DNA of 6,410 nt from Candidatus Omnitrophota bacterium (lineage in GTDB: Bacteria > Omnitrophota > Gorgyraeia > Gygaellales > Profunditerraquicolaceae): contig JAQUON010000079.1 of NCBI GenBank assembly GCA_028717045.1, forward strand, positions 1 through 6,410, written 5' to 3'. The notes beneath the pieces are model-generated. The model ran no database searches. It had not been told where the DNA came from and saw only the letters and a program-made list of their open reading frames with translations. Numbering within the stretch: position 1 is the stretch's first letter; every line of letters starts with the position of its first letter. This document shows positions 1 to 5,595 of the stretch, in pieces. The position numbers were made by a program, and so were the translations under genes.

Positions 1-21
1 ATGATATCTGGGATTAGATGA
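1..21 (+). CDS. Possible 3' end of an upstream operon gene (partial)
   Basis: Frame 1 reads six codons (M-I-S-G-I-R) and then stops at TGA 19-21, which overlaps the ATG at 18-20 as ATGA. The same four-base ATGA overlap joins two later gene pairs in this window (4201-4204 and 5592-5595), so an upstream gene ending here in the same operon is plausible. Frames 2 and 3 also have stops within the first 17 bases (TGA 2-4, TAG 15-17), so the upstream gene could instead end at one of those. Six residues say nothing about its function; by context it could be the partner oxidoreductase of the following iron-sulfur protein. Low confidence. Confidence 0.3.
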   Translation: MISGIR

Positions 22-509
22 AGAGACTATTCATTGATTTGGAGATATGTAATCGGTGTCAGGAGTGTATTGCCCGTTGTGATTATTTTTACCATCCCCA
101 GAATAACGGGGTAACTGCGCTTCGGGGGTATGCGACGTTTGCCACTATCTGCCGGCATTGCGAACAGGCCCCTTGCGTAAATTCCTGCTATCATAATGCC
201 CTTGAGCGCGTTGCTGACGGGCATATCAAAAGATATAAAATGCGTTGTACGAGCTGTAAGACATGCTCTATCGCCTGTCCTTTCGGAATTATTTTTCACG
301 ATTTCATCCCTTACCTCGATTCTAAATGCGATTATTGCATAGGTAGTACAGAAGGGCGCGCGAAGTGCGTTATTACCTGTCCAAAGAACGCAATAGAGAT
401 TAAAGAGGTACAGGAGGACCCGGAAAAAAATATCTTCCTCGTCGGGGAACATCTTGCGGTCCATACCCTGAAATGGTCGCGTGAAGACATACAGCTTAAA
501 AAGAAGTAA
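18..509 (+). CDS. Four-cluster [4Fe-4S] electron-transfer protein, HycB/CooF/DmsB-like
   Basis: Predicted soluble or membrane-associated electron carrier of 163 residues feeding the hydrogenase. Sixteen cysteines fall in four ferredoxin-type groups: C11/C14/C17/C21, C45/C48/C53/C57, C77/C80/C83/C87 and C104/C107/C117/C121. The second and fourth groups have the longer spacings typical of the HycB/CooF/DmsB family, where first and fourth, and second and third, motifs pair to hold four [4Fe-4S] clusters. There is no signal peptide or twin-arginine motif, so a cytoplasmic location is expected. The length is a little short for the family (about 180-200), with a charged tail after residue 130. The start at 18 has only a weak GGGA upstream and overlaps a possible upstream stop, suggesting translational coupling. 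Its TAA overlaps the next ATG by one base. Its redox partner is not in view; formate dehydrogenase (as for HycB) or CO dehydrogenase (as for CooF) are the known precedents. Confidence 0.9.
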   Translation: MKRLFIDLEICNRCQECIARCDYFYHPQNNGVTALRGYATFATICRHCEQAPCVNSCYHNALERVADGHIKRYKMRCTSCKTCSIACPFGIIFHDFIPYLDSKCDYCIGSTEGRAKCVITCPKNAIEIKEVQEDPEKNIFLVGEHLAVHTLKWSREDIQLKKK

Positions 510-1429
510 TGACAATGGACGTATTATTTAGTTATCTGGTATTTCCCGGTTTTCTATTCAGTGCCTCTGCAGGTTTGTTTGCGGGTTGGATAGACCGCAA
601 GCTTACTGCCCGGATACAGTATAGGGTAGGTCCGCCATGGTATCAGAATTTCGTCGATATCCTTAAATTGTGCTATAAGGAAACCGTTGTTCCTTATGCG
701 GGGTCAAGGGCCGCCTTTTTATTATCGCCAATCGCCGGCTTCTTAAGCATGATATTGGTTGTTTCTATCTTGGGACGGGCTATACAGTCCCCTTTGGAGA
801 GTTTTGCCGGCGACCTGATTGTGGTTACCTATCTTTTGATTATTCCCGCACTGGCGGTGATAATCGGTGCTTCTTCCTCAAACAATCCTTTTGCGTCTAT
901 CGGCGCCTCAAGAGAAATGAAGCTTATTCTAGGGTATGAACTTCCGTTCGTTCTGGCGATGGCGGTAGTAGTCATTAAATCGCATGGCGCGTTGAACCTG
1001 GGCGCAATTATCAATCGCCAGATAGCCTTTGGGCCGCATATCGCTTCTTTTTCCGGCGCGCTTGCATTTGTCGTTGCCCTTCTGTGTATACAGGCAAAAT
1101 TATGCCTCGTTCCTTTTGATATGTCCGAAGCGGAACAGGAAATAATGGCGGGTGCGTTGGTTGAATATTCGGGGTTTCCGCTTGCAGTCATAAAATTGAC
1201 CAAAGCGCTTTTGTTGTATGCGCTTCCGGTGTTGCTTATCAGTTTATTCTGGGTCAATAACTTGAATCTGCCGTCGCTTATTGTAAAATATTTCCTTATC
1301 CTCTTGGCCATAATCCTTATCAAGAACACAAATCCGAGGCTCAGGATTGACCAGGCGATGAAGTTTTTCTGGGGACCGGTGAGTTTCTTGGCCGTCCTCT
1401 CGGTGGTATTGGCATTGATAGGCTTATAA
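509..1429 (+). CDS. Group 4 [NiFe] hydrogenase membrane anchor subunit, NuoH/HycD/EchB-like
   Basis: A 306-residue integral membrane protein with about eight hydrophobic segments (near residues 5-24, 68-88, 102-122, 138-157, 183-201, 228-246, 256-272, 287-304). In complex I and group 4 hydrogenases this subunit anchors the catalytic arm and links redox chemistry to ion movement. Family signatures are clear: DRKLTARIQYRVGPP at 29-43 after the first membrane helix, SREMKLILGYELP at 134-146, PFDMSEAEQEIMAG at 202-215 followed by VEYSG, and NPRLRIDQAMKFFW at 275-288. The acidic residues of the cytoplasmic loops typical of NuoH are kept (E136, E144, E207, E209, E211, E219). ATG 509 overlaps the previous stop (TAATG); ATG 515, two codons later, is an equally possible start, and a weak AAGAAG (501-506) lies before both. 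Length is normal for HycD/EchB proteins (about 290-310). Confidence 0.95.
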   Translation: MTMDVLFSYLVFPGFLFSASAGLFAGWIDRKLTARIQYRVGPPWYQNFVDILKLCYKETVVPYAGSRAAFLLSPIAGFLSMILVVSILGRAIQSPLESFAGDLIVVTYLLIIPALAVIIGASSSNNPFASIGASREMKLILGYELPFVLAMAVVVIKSHGALNLGAIINRQIAFGPHIASFSGALAFVVALLCIQAKLCLVPFDMSEAEQEIMAGALVEYSGFPLAVIKLTKALLLYALPVLLISLFWVNNLNLPSLIVKYFLILLAIILIKNTNPRLRIDQAMKFFWGPVSFLAVLSVVLALIGL

Positions 1430-1488
1430 TAAATGAAATTACAAATGCAACACGCAATACTCAATACGCAATACGCAATACGAAAAAC
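1430..1488 (+). other. Longest intergenic gap of the window, holding a heptamer repeat
   Basis: Fifty-nine A-rich bases separate the NuoH-like and NuoB-like genes, while all other junctions overlap or are at most 24 bases apart. It contains a short in-phase tandem repeat (listed separately). I see no convincing -10/-35 pair, no hairpin with a T run and no purine-rich Shine-Dalgarno motif ahead of ATG 1489. Two ATG triplets (1433-1435 and 1445-1447) are not in frame with the downstream gene. Confidence 0.8.
1446..1482 (+). repeat. Heptamer tandem repeat, consensus CGCAATA
   Basis: Units in strict 7-base phase are TGCAACA (1446-1452, degenerate), CGCAATA (1453-1459), CTCAATA (1460-1466), CGCAATA (1467-1473), CGCAATA (1474-1480), then a partial CG. 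Three units are perfect, one differs by one base and one by two. Seven is not a multiple of three, so the repeat cycles through frames and is unlikely to be coding. It ends only six bases before the small-subunit start codon and occupies the place where a ribosome binding site would normally be. Function unknown; it may be a copy of a short repeat spread between genes in this genome. Confidence 0.85.
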
Positions 1489-1914
1489 ATGAGCATAAAA
1501 ATCAATATTCTGACGAAATCTCTATGGGCCTACCATGCGGCTACTTCGCCGTGCAACAACTGTGACATAGAAATACTCGACGTGTTTACTCCTCGCCATG
1601 ACGTCGAGAGATTTGGCATAGTGTTGGCAGGCAGTGTCAGGCATGCCGATGTGCTTGTAGTGACCGGTGTCCCGAATTTCAAGACTAAAGAAAGGCTTAA
1701 GAAGCTTTATGCCCAGGCTGCTCGCCCGTGCTTTGTGGTTGCAGTCGGCGGGTGTGCGTGCGGGAGGATAATGTTCAGGGATTCATACAACAGCCCCTGC
1801 GCGGTGGATGAGGTCATACCGGTGGACGTCTATATTCCTGGTTGCCCTCCTAAGCCGGAAGCAATTATCGCCGGCATTGTTAAGTTGATCGATAAAATAA
1901 AAGGGAAAAAATAA
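1489..1914 (+). CDS. Group 4 [NiFe] hydrogenase small subunit, NuoB/HycG/EchC-like
   Basis: A 141-residue cytoplasmic subunit carrying the proximal [4Fe-4S] cluster that passes electrons to the Ni-Fe site. Cluster ligands are visible as C22 and C25 (PCNNCDIEIL, a CxxC as in hydrogenases rather than the CC of complex I), C89 in AVGGCACG, and C119 in IPGCPPKPE. The stretch DVERFGIVLAGSVRHADVLV (39-58) is typical of the family. It is short, as Ech/CooL-type small subunits are, and lacks the extra ferredoxin domain and Tat signal of uptake hydrogenases. Two further cysteines, C91 and C104, are present; the usual GG after the third ligand region is replaced by GR. The start at 1489 fits family N-termini, and no in-frame ATG, GTG or TTG lies in the gap upstream. 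No Shine-Dalgarno motif precedes it; a heptamer repeat sits there instead. The stop overlaps the next ATG by one base (TAATG). Confidence 0.95.
   Translation: MSIKINILTKSLWAYHAATSPCNNCDIEILDVFTPRHDVERFGIVLAGSVRHADVLVVTGVPNFKTKERLKKLYAQAARPCFVVAVGGCACGRIMFRDSYNSPCAVDEVIPVDVYIPGCPPKPEAIIAGIVKLIDKIKGKK
1900..1906 (+). promoter_or_regulatory. Ribosome binding site for the NuoC-like subunit
   Basis: AAAGGGA, seven bases before ATG 1914, lies inside the end of the small-subunit gene. Together with the one-base TAATG overlap it supports this start and suggests coupled translation of the two subunits. Confidence 0.5.
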
Positions 1915-2369
1915 TGATTACGGAGAAAATCAAAACACGCCTGAAGGAGCAGATATTAGACTGGCTTGAGCATAATCCAAAAAGGATTTATATTTCTGTA
2001 GCGCCCAAGGATACCAGGCTTATTACCGATTATCTTTTTAAAGATTTGGGCTTTAGGTTTGCCACTGCTTCGGGGCTGGATACGCCCTCCGGCTTTGAGA
2101 TTCTGTATCATTTTAGTTTTGACAAAGAAGGGGTGGTGGTATCCTTGAAGGTGCTGCTGAAAGATAAAAATAATCCTCAAATAGATTCGTTGGCAACGCT
2201 TTTCCCTGCCGCAGAGTGGATCGAGCGGGAGATGTGGGAGATGCTTGGGATCAATTTTGTAGGGCACCCCAACTTAACACGGCTGTTACTGGCTGAAGAA
2301 TGGCCTGAAGGAAAGTACCCTTTACGGCACGAACATAGCGAAGAAGAAGGGCACGGCCATGCGCATTAA
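1914..2369 (+). CDS. Hydrogenase subunit NuoC/EchD-like (30 kDa-type) with His-rich C-terminus
   Basis: A 151-residue soluble subunit that packs beside the catalytic subunit in complex I-type hydrogenases; it has no cofactor. The family signature lies at residues 88-138: PQIDSLATLFPAAEWIEREM, then WEMLGINFVGHPNLTRLL, EEWPEG and YPLR. The common YDMFGI is here WEMLGI. It is a separate gene, as in Ech, and not fused to the large subunit as in HycE. The last 13 residues (H139-H151) are unusual: five histidines and four glutamates in a short tail beyond the point where many relatives end. This resembles nickel- or zinc-binding tails, but binding is only inferred. ATG 1914 overlaps the upstream stop and has an SD-like AAAGGGA, so the start is well supported. 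Confidence 0.93.
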   Translation: MITEKIKTRLKEQILDWLEHNPKRIYISVAPKDTRLITDYLFKDLGFRFATASGLDTPSGFEILYHFSFDKEGVVVSLKVLLKDKNNPQIDSLATLFPAAEWIEREMWEMLGINFVGHPNLTRLLLAEEWPEGKYPLRHEHSEEEGHGHAH

Positions 2370-2372
2370 GAT

Positions 2373-2380
2373 TAAGGAGG
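2373..2380 (+). promoter_or_regulatory. Strong Shine-Dalgarno site before the catalytic subunit
   Basis: TAAGGAGG is a perfect eight-base match to the complement of the usual 16S anti-Shine-Dalgarno sequence, and continues as AG. It lies 13 bases before ATG 2394, slightly farther than ideal. It is the strongest such signal in the window and fixes the start of the large-subunit gene. Confidence 0.75.
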
Positions 2381-2393
2381 AGATTGAAAATCA

Positions 2394-3581
2394 ATGAGCC
2401 ATAAAGTCGTAATACCGATAGGGCCTTACCACCCCCTGCAGGAAGAGCCGGAATTTTTCCGTCTTTATGTAGAAGGGGAGAAGGTGGTTGATATCGATAT
2501 AGTGATAGGATATATGCACCGCGGGATAGAAGAGCTTTCAGAACACAAGCATTATGACCAGGTTGCGTTTTTGGTGGAGCGTATCTGCGGTATCTGTTCG
2601 ACGAGCCACCCTTTTGCATATGTGAATGCAGTCGAGGACCTTGGTAAGATTCAGGTACCCGAACGGGCACTCTACATCCGGACTATTATCGCAGAGCTTG
2701 AGCGGATACATAGCCATCTTTTATGGCTGGGCCTTGCCGGCCATTTCATCGGTTATAATACGGTATGGATGTGGGCATGGCGTTACCGCGAGCCGGTGCT
2801 GGATCTTTTTGAGACGATCTCCGGCAACCGCAATCATTACGCAATGATGAAGGTCGGTGGGGTCAGGCGCGATATCAGGGATGAAGATATACCTATAATA
2901 AGAAAGACCCTCGATGAATTAACCTCTGCGACTGAGATGTTTAAGGGGGCGGTTATGGATGACCCGGTCATTCAGTGGCGCCTAAAAGGAGTCGGTATCC
3001 TTACCAGGCAACAGGCTCTGGAATGGTCTGCGGTCGGTCCTACGGCAAGGGCTTCAGGCATTAATATTGACGTGCGCAGGGATGATCCTTACGGCGCGTA
3101 TGACCGCGTAAAATGGAATGTGATTATTCAGAAAGAAGGCGATATTTTTGCGAAAACGGTAGTCAGGATATTGGAATTATTCGAGTCGATCAGCATCATC
3201 AGGCAATGCCTGGACGCAATGCCTAAAGGCCCTATCGATGCGGATGTACAGGAGATACCGCCCGGCGAAGGGATAGGGAGAGTCGAGGCCCCGCGTGGCG
3301 AATGTTTTCACTATGTGCGTTCGGACGGGACCAACCGGCCGGTGAGGCACAAGATCCGCGCGCCCAGCTATATGAATGTAGCGACCAACAAGGTGGCAGC
3401 CCCGGGTGGGACTATTTCTGATGCGGCGCTCACCCTGGCGGCAGTTGATCCCTGTTATTGCTGTACCGAGAGGACGGCGGTAATCGAGCGGCCTTCGGAG
3501 AAGAAAATTATGAATGGATGGGACCTGATTGAAAAATCCCGTCAGAAAACCAAACATTTCTTAATTACCAGGGGCAAGTAA
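2394..3581 (+). CDS. Group 4 [NiFe] hydrogenase catalytic large subunit, NuoD/HycE/EchE/CooH-like
   Basis: A 395-residue cytoplasmic subunit housing the Ni-Fe(CN)2CO site that interconverts protons and H2. Both ligand pairs are intact: the N-terminal motif ERICGICSTSH (C65, C68) and the C-terminal motif DPCYCCTER (C354, C357). These cysteines separate it from complex I NuoD and from hydrogenase-related (Ehr) complexes, which lack them. GPTARASG (215-222) and DDPYGAYD (230-237) are further family motifs. There is no fused NuoC domain, unlike HycE. Thirty-five residues follow R360; in HycE a specific endopeptidase removes a similar tail just after the equivalent arginine, so similar maturation is likely, although no protease gene is in view. 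An extra cysteine, C356, sits between the two C-terminal ligands, where serine or alanine is commoner. The start has a strong TAAGGAGG upstream. Two bases separate its stop from the PhoU-like gene. Confidence 0.97.
   Translation: MSHKVVIPIGPYHPLQEEPEFFRLYVEGEKVVDIDIVIGYMHRGIEELSEHKHYDQVAFLVERICGICSTSHPFAYVNAVEDLGKIQVPERALYIRTIIAELERIHSHLLWLGLAGHFIGYNTVWMWAWRYREPVLDLFETISGNRNHYAMMKVGGVRRDIRDEDIPIIRKTLDELTSATEMFKGAVMDDPVIQWRLKGVGILTRQQALEWSAVGPTARASGINIDVRRDDPYGAYDRVKWNVIIQKEGDIFAKTVVRILELFESISIIRQCLDAMPKGPIDADVQEIPPGEGIGRVEAPRGECFHYVRSDGTNRPVRHKIRAPSYMNVATNKVAAPGGTISDAALTLAAVDPCYCCTERTAVIERPSEKKIMNGWDLIEKSRQKTKHFLITRGK
3570..3574 (+). promoter_or_regulatory. Ribosome binding site for the PhoU-like gene
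   Basis: AGGGG lies nine bases before ATG 3584, within the last codons of the large-subunit gene. It supports the start and shows that the gene is translated as part of the operon. Confidence 0.5.
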
Positions 3582-3583
3582 CT

Positions 3584-4204
3584 ATGCGACAATTAGCCGA
3601 GATCAAAAAAGAAATCGCAGGGATGGCCGGGCTGGCTTTAGAAATGTGGCAGATGACATACCGTTCTTTTATGGACCACGACCTTGAGTTGCTTGGCGGG
3701 GTCCTTGAAAAGGAAAATAGTTTAAATGACCTTGAGAAACGCCTGACGCAAGGCCTTGTAGAGCTAGGCCGTGCGTCCGGCAAAAAAGAAGAAAAGCACG
3801 CAATTACTATTTATGCCGACGTGGTAGGCGATTTAGAGCTCATTGGCGATTATTGCAAGGATGTCCTGGAGAGGGTCCAGATCAAGATCGAAGAAAAATT
3901 ACTCTTCAGTGATGACGCGGTAAAGGAATACTCCGAGTTATACCGTAAGACCGAACATGCGCTTACGGAAGTAGTGAATGCGCTTGCCCGGGATGATCTT
4001 ACGTTGATAAAGGCCGTGCTGAAGAATGAAGAGCATATAGATTCTCTCGTAGATGAATACCGCAGGAGGCATACTCAGAGGCTCCTCGACGGCGTCTGCA
4101 GCCCGCTTGCCTGTAATATGTTTTTAAATATGGTGGATTTCTCGGCGGCAGTATATTACCATACCAAGAAAATTGCCAGGAACCTCTTGAAGGTAAAATT
4201 ATGA
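3584..4204 (+). CDS. Stand-alone PhoU-domain protein inside the hydrogenase operon
   Basis: A 206-residue, highly charged, apparently all-helical soluble protein with the two-repeat layout of PhoU. The first repeat contains EKENSLNDLEKRL (42-54) and GDLELIGDYCKDVLE (82-96), which carries the ExxxD metal-binding signature (E85, D89). The second repeat contains LKNEEHIDSLVDEYRRRH (146-163) and VDFSAAVYYHTKKIAR (184-199), where the matching positions are S187 and Y191, so the metal site appears lost. Length is close to classical PhoU (about 215-240). PhoU proteins regulate phosphate transporters and signalling, and related domains are attached to Na+/phosphate symporters and other membrane proteins. 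No phosphate transport gene is present here. It starts two bases after the catalytic subunit and its stop overlaps the next ATG by four bases, so it is made together with the complex. A role as an accessory or regulatory partner of the hydrogenase or its ion-pumping subunits is inference. Confidence 0.85.
   Translation: MRQLAEIKKEIAGMAGLALEMWQMTYRSFMDHDLELLGGVLEKENSLNDLEKRLTQGLVELGRASGKKEEKHAITIYADVVGDLELIGDYCKDVLERVQIKIEEKLLFSDDAVKEYSELYRKTEHALTEVVNALARDDLTLIKAVLKNEEHIDSLVDEYRRRHTQRLLDGVCSPLACNMFLNMVDFSAAVYYHTKKIARNLLKVKL
4189..4193 (+). promoter_or_regulatory. Ribosome binding site for the first antiporter-like subunit
   Basis: GAAGG lies seven bases before ATG 4201, within the end of the PhoU-like gene, and supports that start together with the ATGA overlap. 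Confidence 0.45.
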
Positions 4205-5595
4205 ACTCAGTGCTGCTTACCATAGTCGTACCTTTATTGGGGGCCGTTCTCATTCCGTTCCTTCCGAAAAGATTTAAGCCGGTTGTCTCTGCTTCTATCT
4301 TAGGCATTACTTTTTTAATTTCGGTTACCGCATTGCCTGTTGTTGCCAAATACGGGGAAATATTCCTTCAGAAGAAAATCAATGAATGGTTTAATATCAC
4401 ATTTGTCATTGACGGCTTAAGCGCGGTTATGGCGATGATATCTTCATTCGTCGCCTTTTTAATTGCGCTTTACTCTCTTGAATATATGAAACACTATGAA
4501 GAGAGGGGAATTTTTTACTTCTGGATGGTTTTGTTTGTAGGGGCGATGATGGGGTTGCTGTTTTCGGCCAACCTGCTGTTACTCTACTGTTTTTGGGAAA
4601 TCACCGCAGTCTGTTCCTGGAAATTGATCGGTTTCTATCGGCAGGAAAAAGACCTCAAGGCTGCAGACAGGGCATTTCTGGTTACTTTCTTCGGTGCGTC
4701 TTTATTACTTGCGGGAATCGTGATGGTATTCTTCAGCTACGGCAGCCTCGATTTGTATTTTCTAAAAGGAAAGACCCTGCCGATGATTACTTCATTTTTG
4801 CTGTTGGCCGGGATAATCTCTAAGTCCGCACAATTACCTCTTCAGACATGGCTTCCTGATGCGGGGGTTGCGCCCACTCCGGTAACCGCGCTCTTGCACG
4901 CCGCTGTGTTAGTCAAAATCGGGGTGTATGTATTCGCCCGGTTGTTCGGGCAGACGTTCCTTGCGCATCCCGCATTTTTCTCTGCGGTAATCACCTTAAG
5001 TATCGCGACTATCATAGTCGGCGCTGCTTCGGCTTTGGTTGAGAATAATCTCAAACGGATTCTTGCCTATTCTACTATAAGCCAGTTGGGGTATATATTG
5101 TTGGCCTTGGCCCTCAATACTAAATTTATGCTGGCGGTTGCGCTTTTGTATATCCTTGCGCACAGCCTTGGTAAGGCCGGTCTTTTCTTATGCGCAGGGA
5201 TTATCGAACAGAAGACCCATACCAAGAATATAAGCGAATTAGGGGGGCTCTATAAGACCATGCCGCTTACCGCTGCTGCATACCTTATGTGTGCTTTCTC
5301 GATTGTCGGGCTTCCTCCATTCTTGGGTTTTTGGCCTAAATTCCTGACTGTCTTATTCACGGTGAAGGAAGGGTATGTGGTTGCCGGGGTTCTTGCCCTT
5401 GTGGGCGCATTGGCAACGCTGCTGTATTTGTTACGGTTGTTTAATTTTATTTTCCTCGGGGAAATGAAAATAAAGGCAGAAGAAGGGAAACGTTCGGTCA
5501 TGGTGCTAGTCGTGATGGTACTTGGCATTGCGTCGTTTCTTTTGGGATTAGCAGTCAAACTTCCCCTTGGTTTTATCACTCGACTTATGCAATGA
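4201..5595 (+). CDS. Proton/cation-translocating membrane subunit, NuoL/M/N and MrpA/D family
   Basis: A 464-residue polytopic membrane protein with about 14 hydrophobic segments, expected to form an ion channel driven by the hydrogenase. Conserved channel residues are present: E133 in FWEITAVCSW (fifth helix), K208 in ISKSAQLPLQTWLPDAG, the PTP break at 225-227, H233 and K239 in LLHAAVLVKIGVY, KRILAYSTISQLGY at 285-298, H321 and K325 in ILAHSLGKAGLFL, and K380 in FLGFWPKF. Length is that of MrpD/NuoM rather than NuoL, with no long lateral C-terminal helix. It therefore looks functional; whether it moves H+ or Na+ cannot be read from the sequence. Equivalent subunits are EchA, HycC and MbhH. 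The start overlaps the PhoU-like gene's stop (ATGA) and its own stop overlaps the next start the same way, which implies translational coupling. Confidence 0.93.
   Translation: MNSVLLTIVVPLLGAVLIPFLPKRFKPVVSASILGITFLISVTALPVVAKYGEIFLQKKINEWFNITFVIDGLSAVMAMISSFVAFLIALYSLEYMKHYEERGIFYFWMVLFVGAMMGLLFSANLLLLYCFWEITAVCSWKLIGFYRQEKDLKAADRAFLVTFFGASLLLAGIVMVFFSYGSLDLYFLKGKTLPMITSFLLLAGIISKSAQLPLQTWLPDAGVAPTPVTALLHAAVLVKIGVYVFARLFGQTFLAHPAFFSAVITLSIATIIVGAASALVENNLKRILAYSTISQLGYILLALALNTKFMLAVALLYILAHSLGKAGLFLCAGIIEQKTHTKNISELGGLYKTMPLTAAAYLMCAFSIVGLPPFLGFWPKFLTVLFTVKEGYVVAGVLALVGALATLLYLLRLFNFIFLGEMKIKAEEGKRSVMVLVVMVLGIASFLLGLAVKLPLGFITRLMQ

Noticed and set aside
27..515. Long minus-strand open frame opposite the iron-sulfur protein
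   Set aside because: It lies antisense to a gene with sixteen patterned cysteines; its translation has no recognisable domain and no ribosome binding context. The other minus-strand frames at 829-1464, 2251-2670, 3177-3557, 3999-4349 and 5250-5579 were rejected for the same reason.
1446..1482. CRISPR array or operator site
   Set aside because: Units are only 7 bases, directly adjacent and without spacers, and not palindromic.
1430..1488. N-terminal extension of the small subunit through the heptamer repeat
   Set aside because: The frame is open through the repeat, but there is no ATG, GTG or TTG in that frame in the gap, and ATG 1489 gives an N-terminus matching the family.
2394..3581. Large subunit as complex I NuoD or a hydrogenase-related (Ehr) subunit
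   Set aside because: All four Ni-Fe ligand cysteines (C65, C68, C354, C357) are present, which NuoD and Ehr proteins lack. No NADH-binding NuoE/F/G genes are visible in the window.
4593..4823. Small plus-strand frame inside the antiporter-like gene
   Set aside because: It is an alternative frame within a strongly conserved membrane protein, with no domain or start signal of its own.
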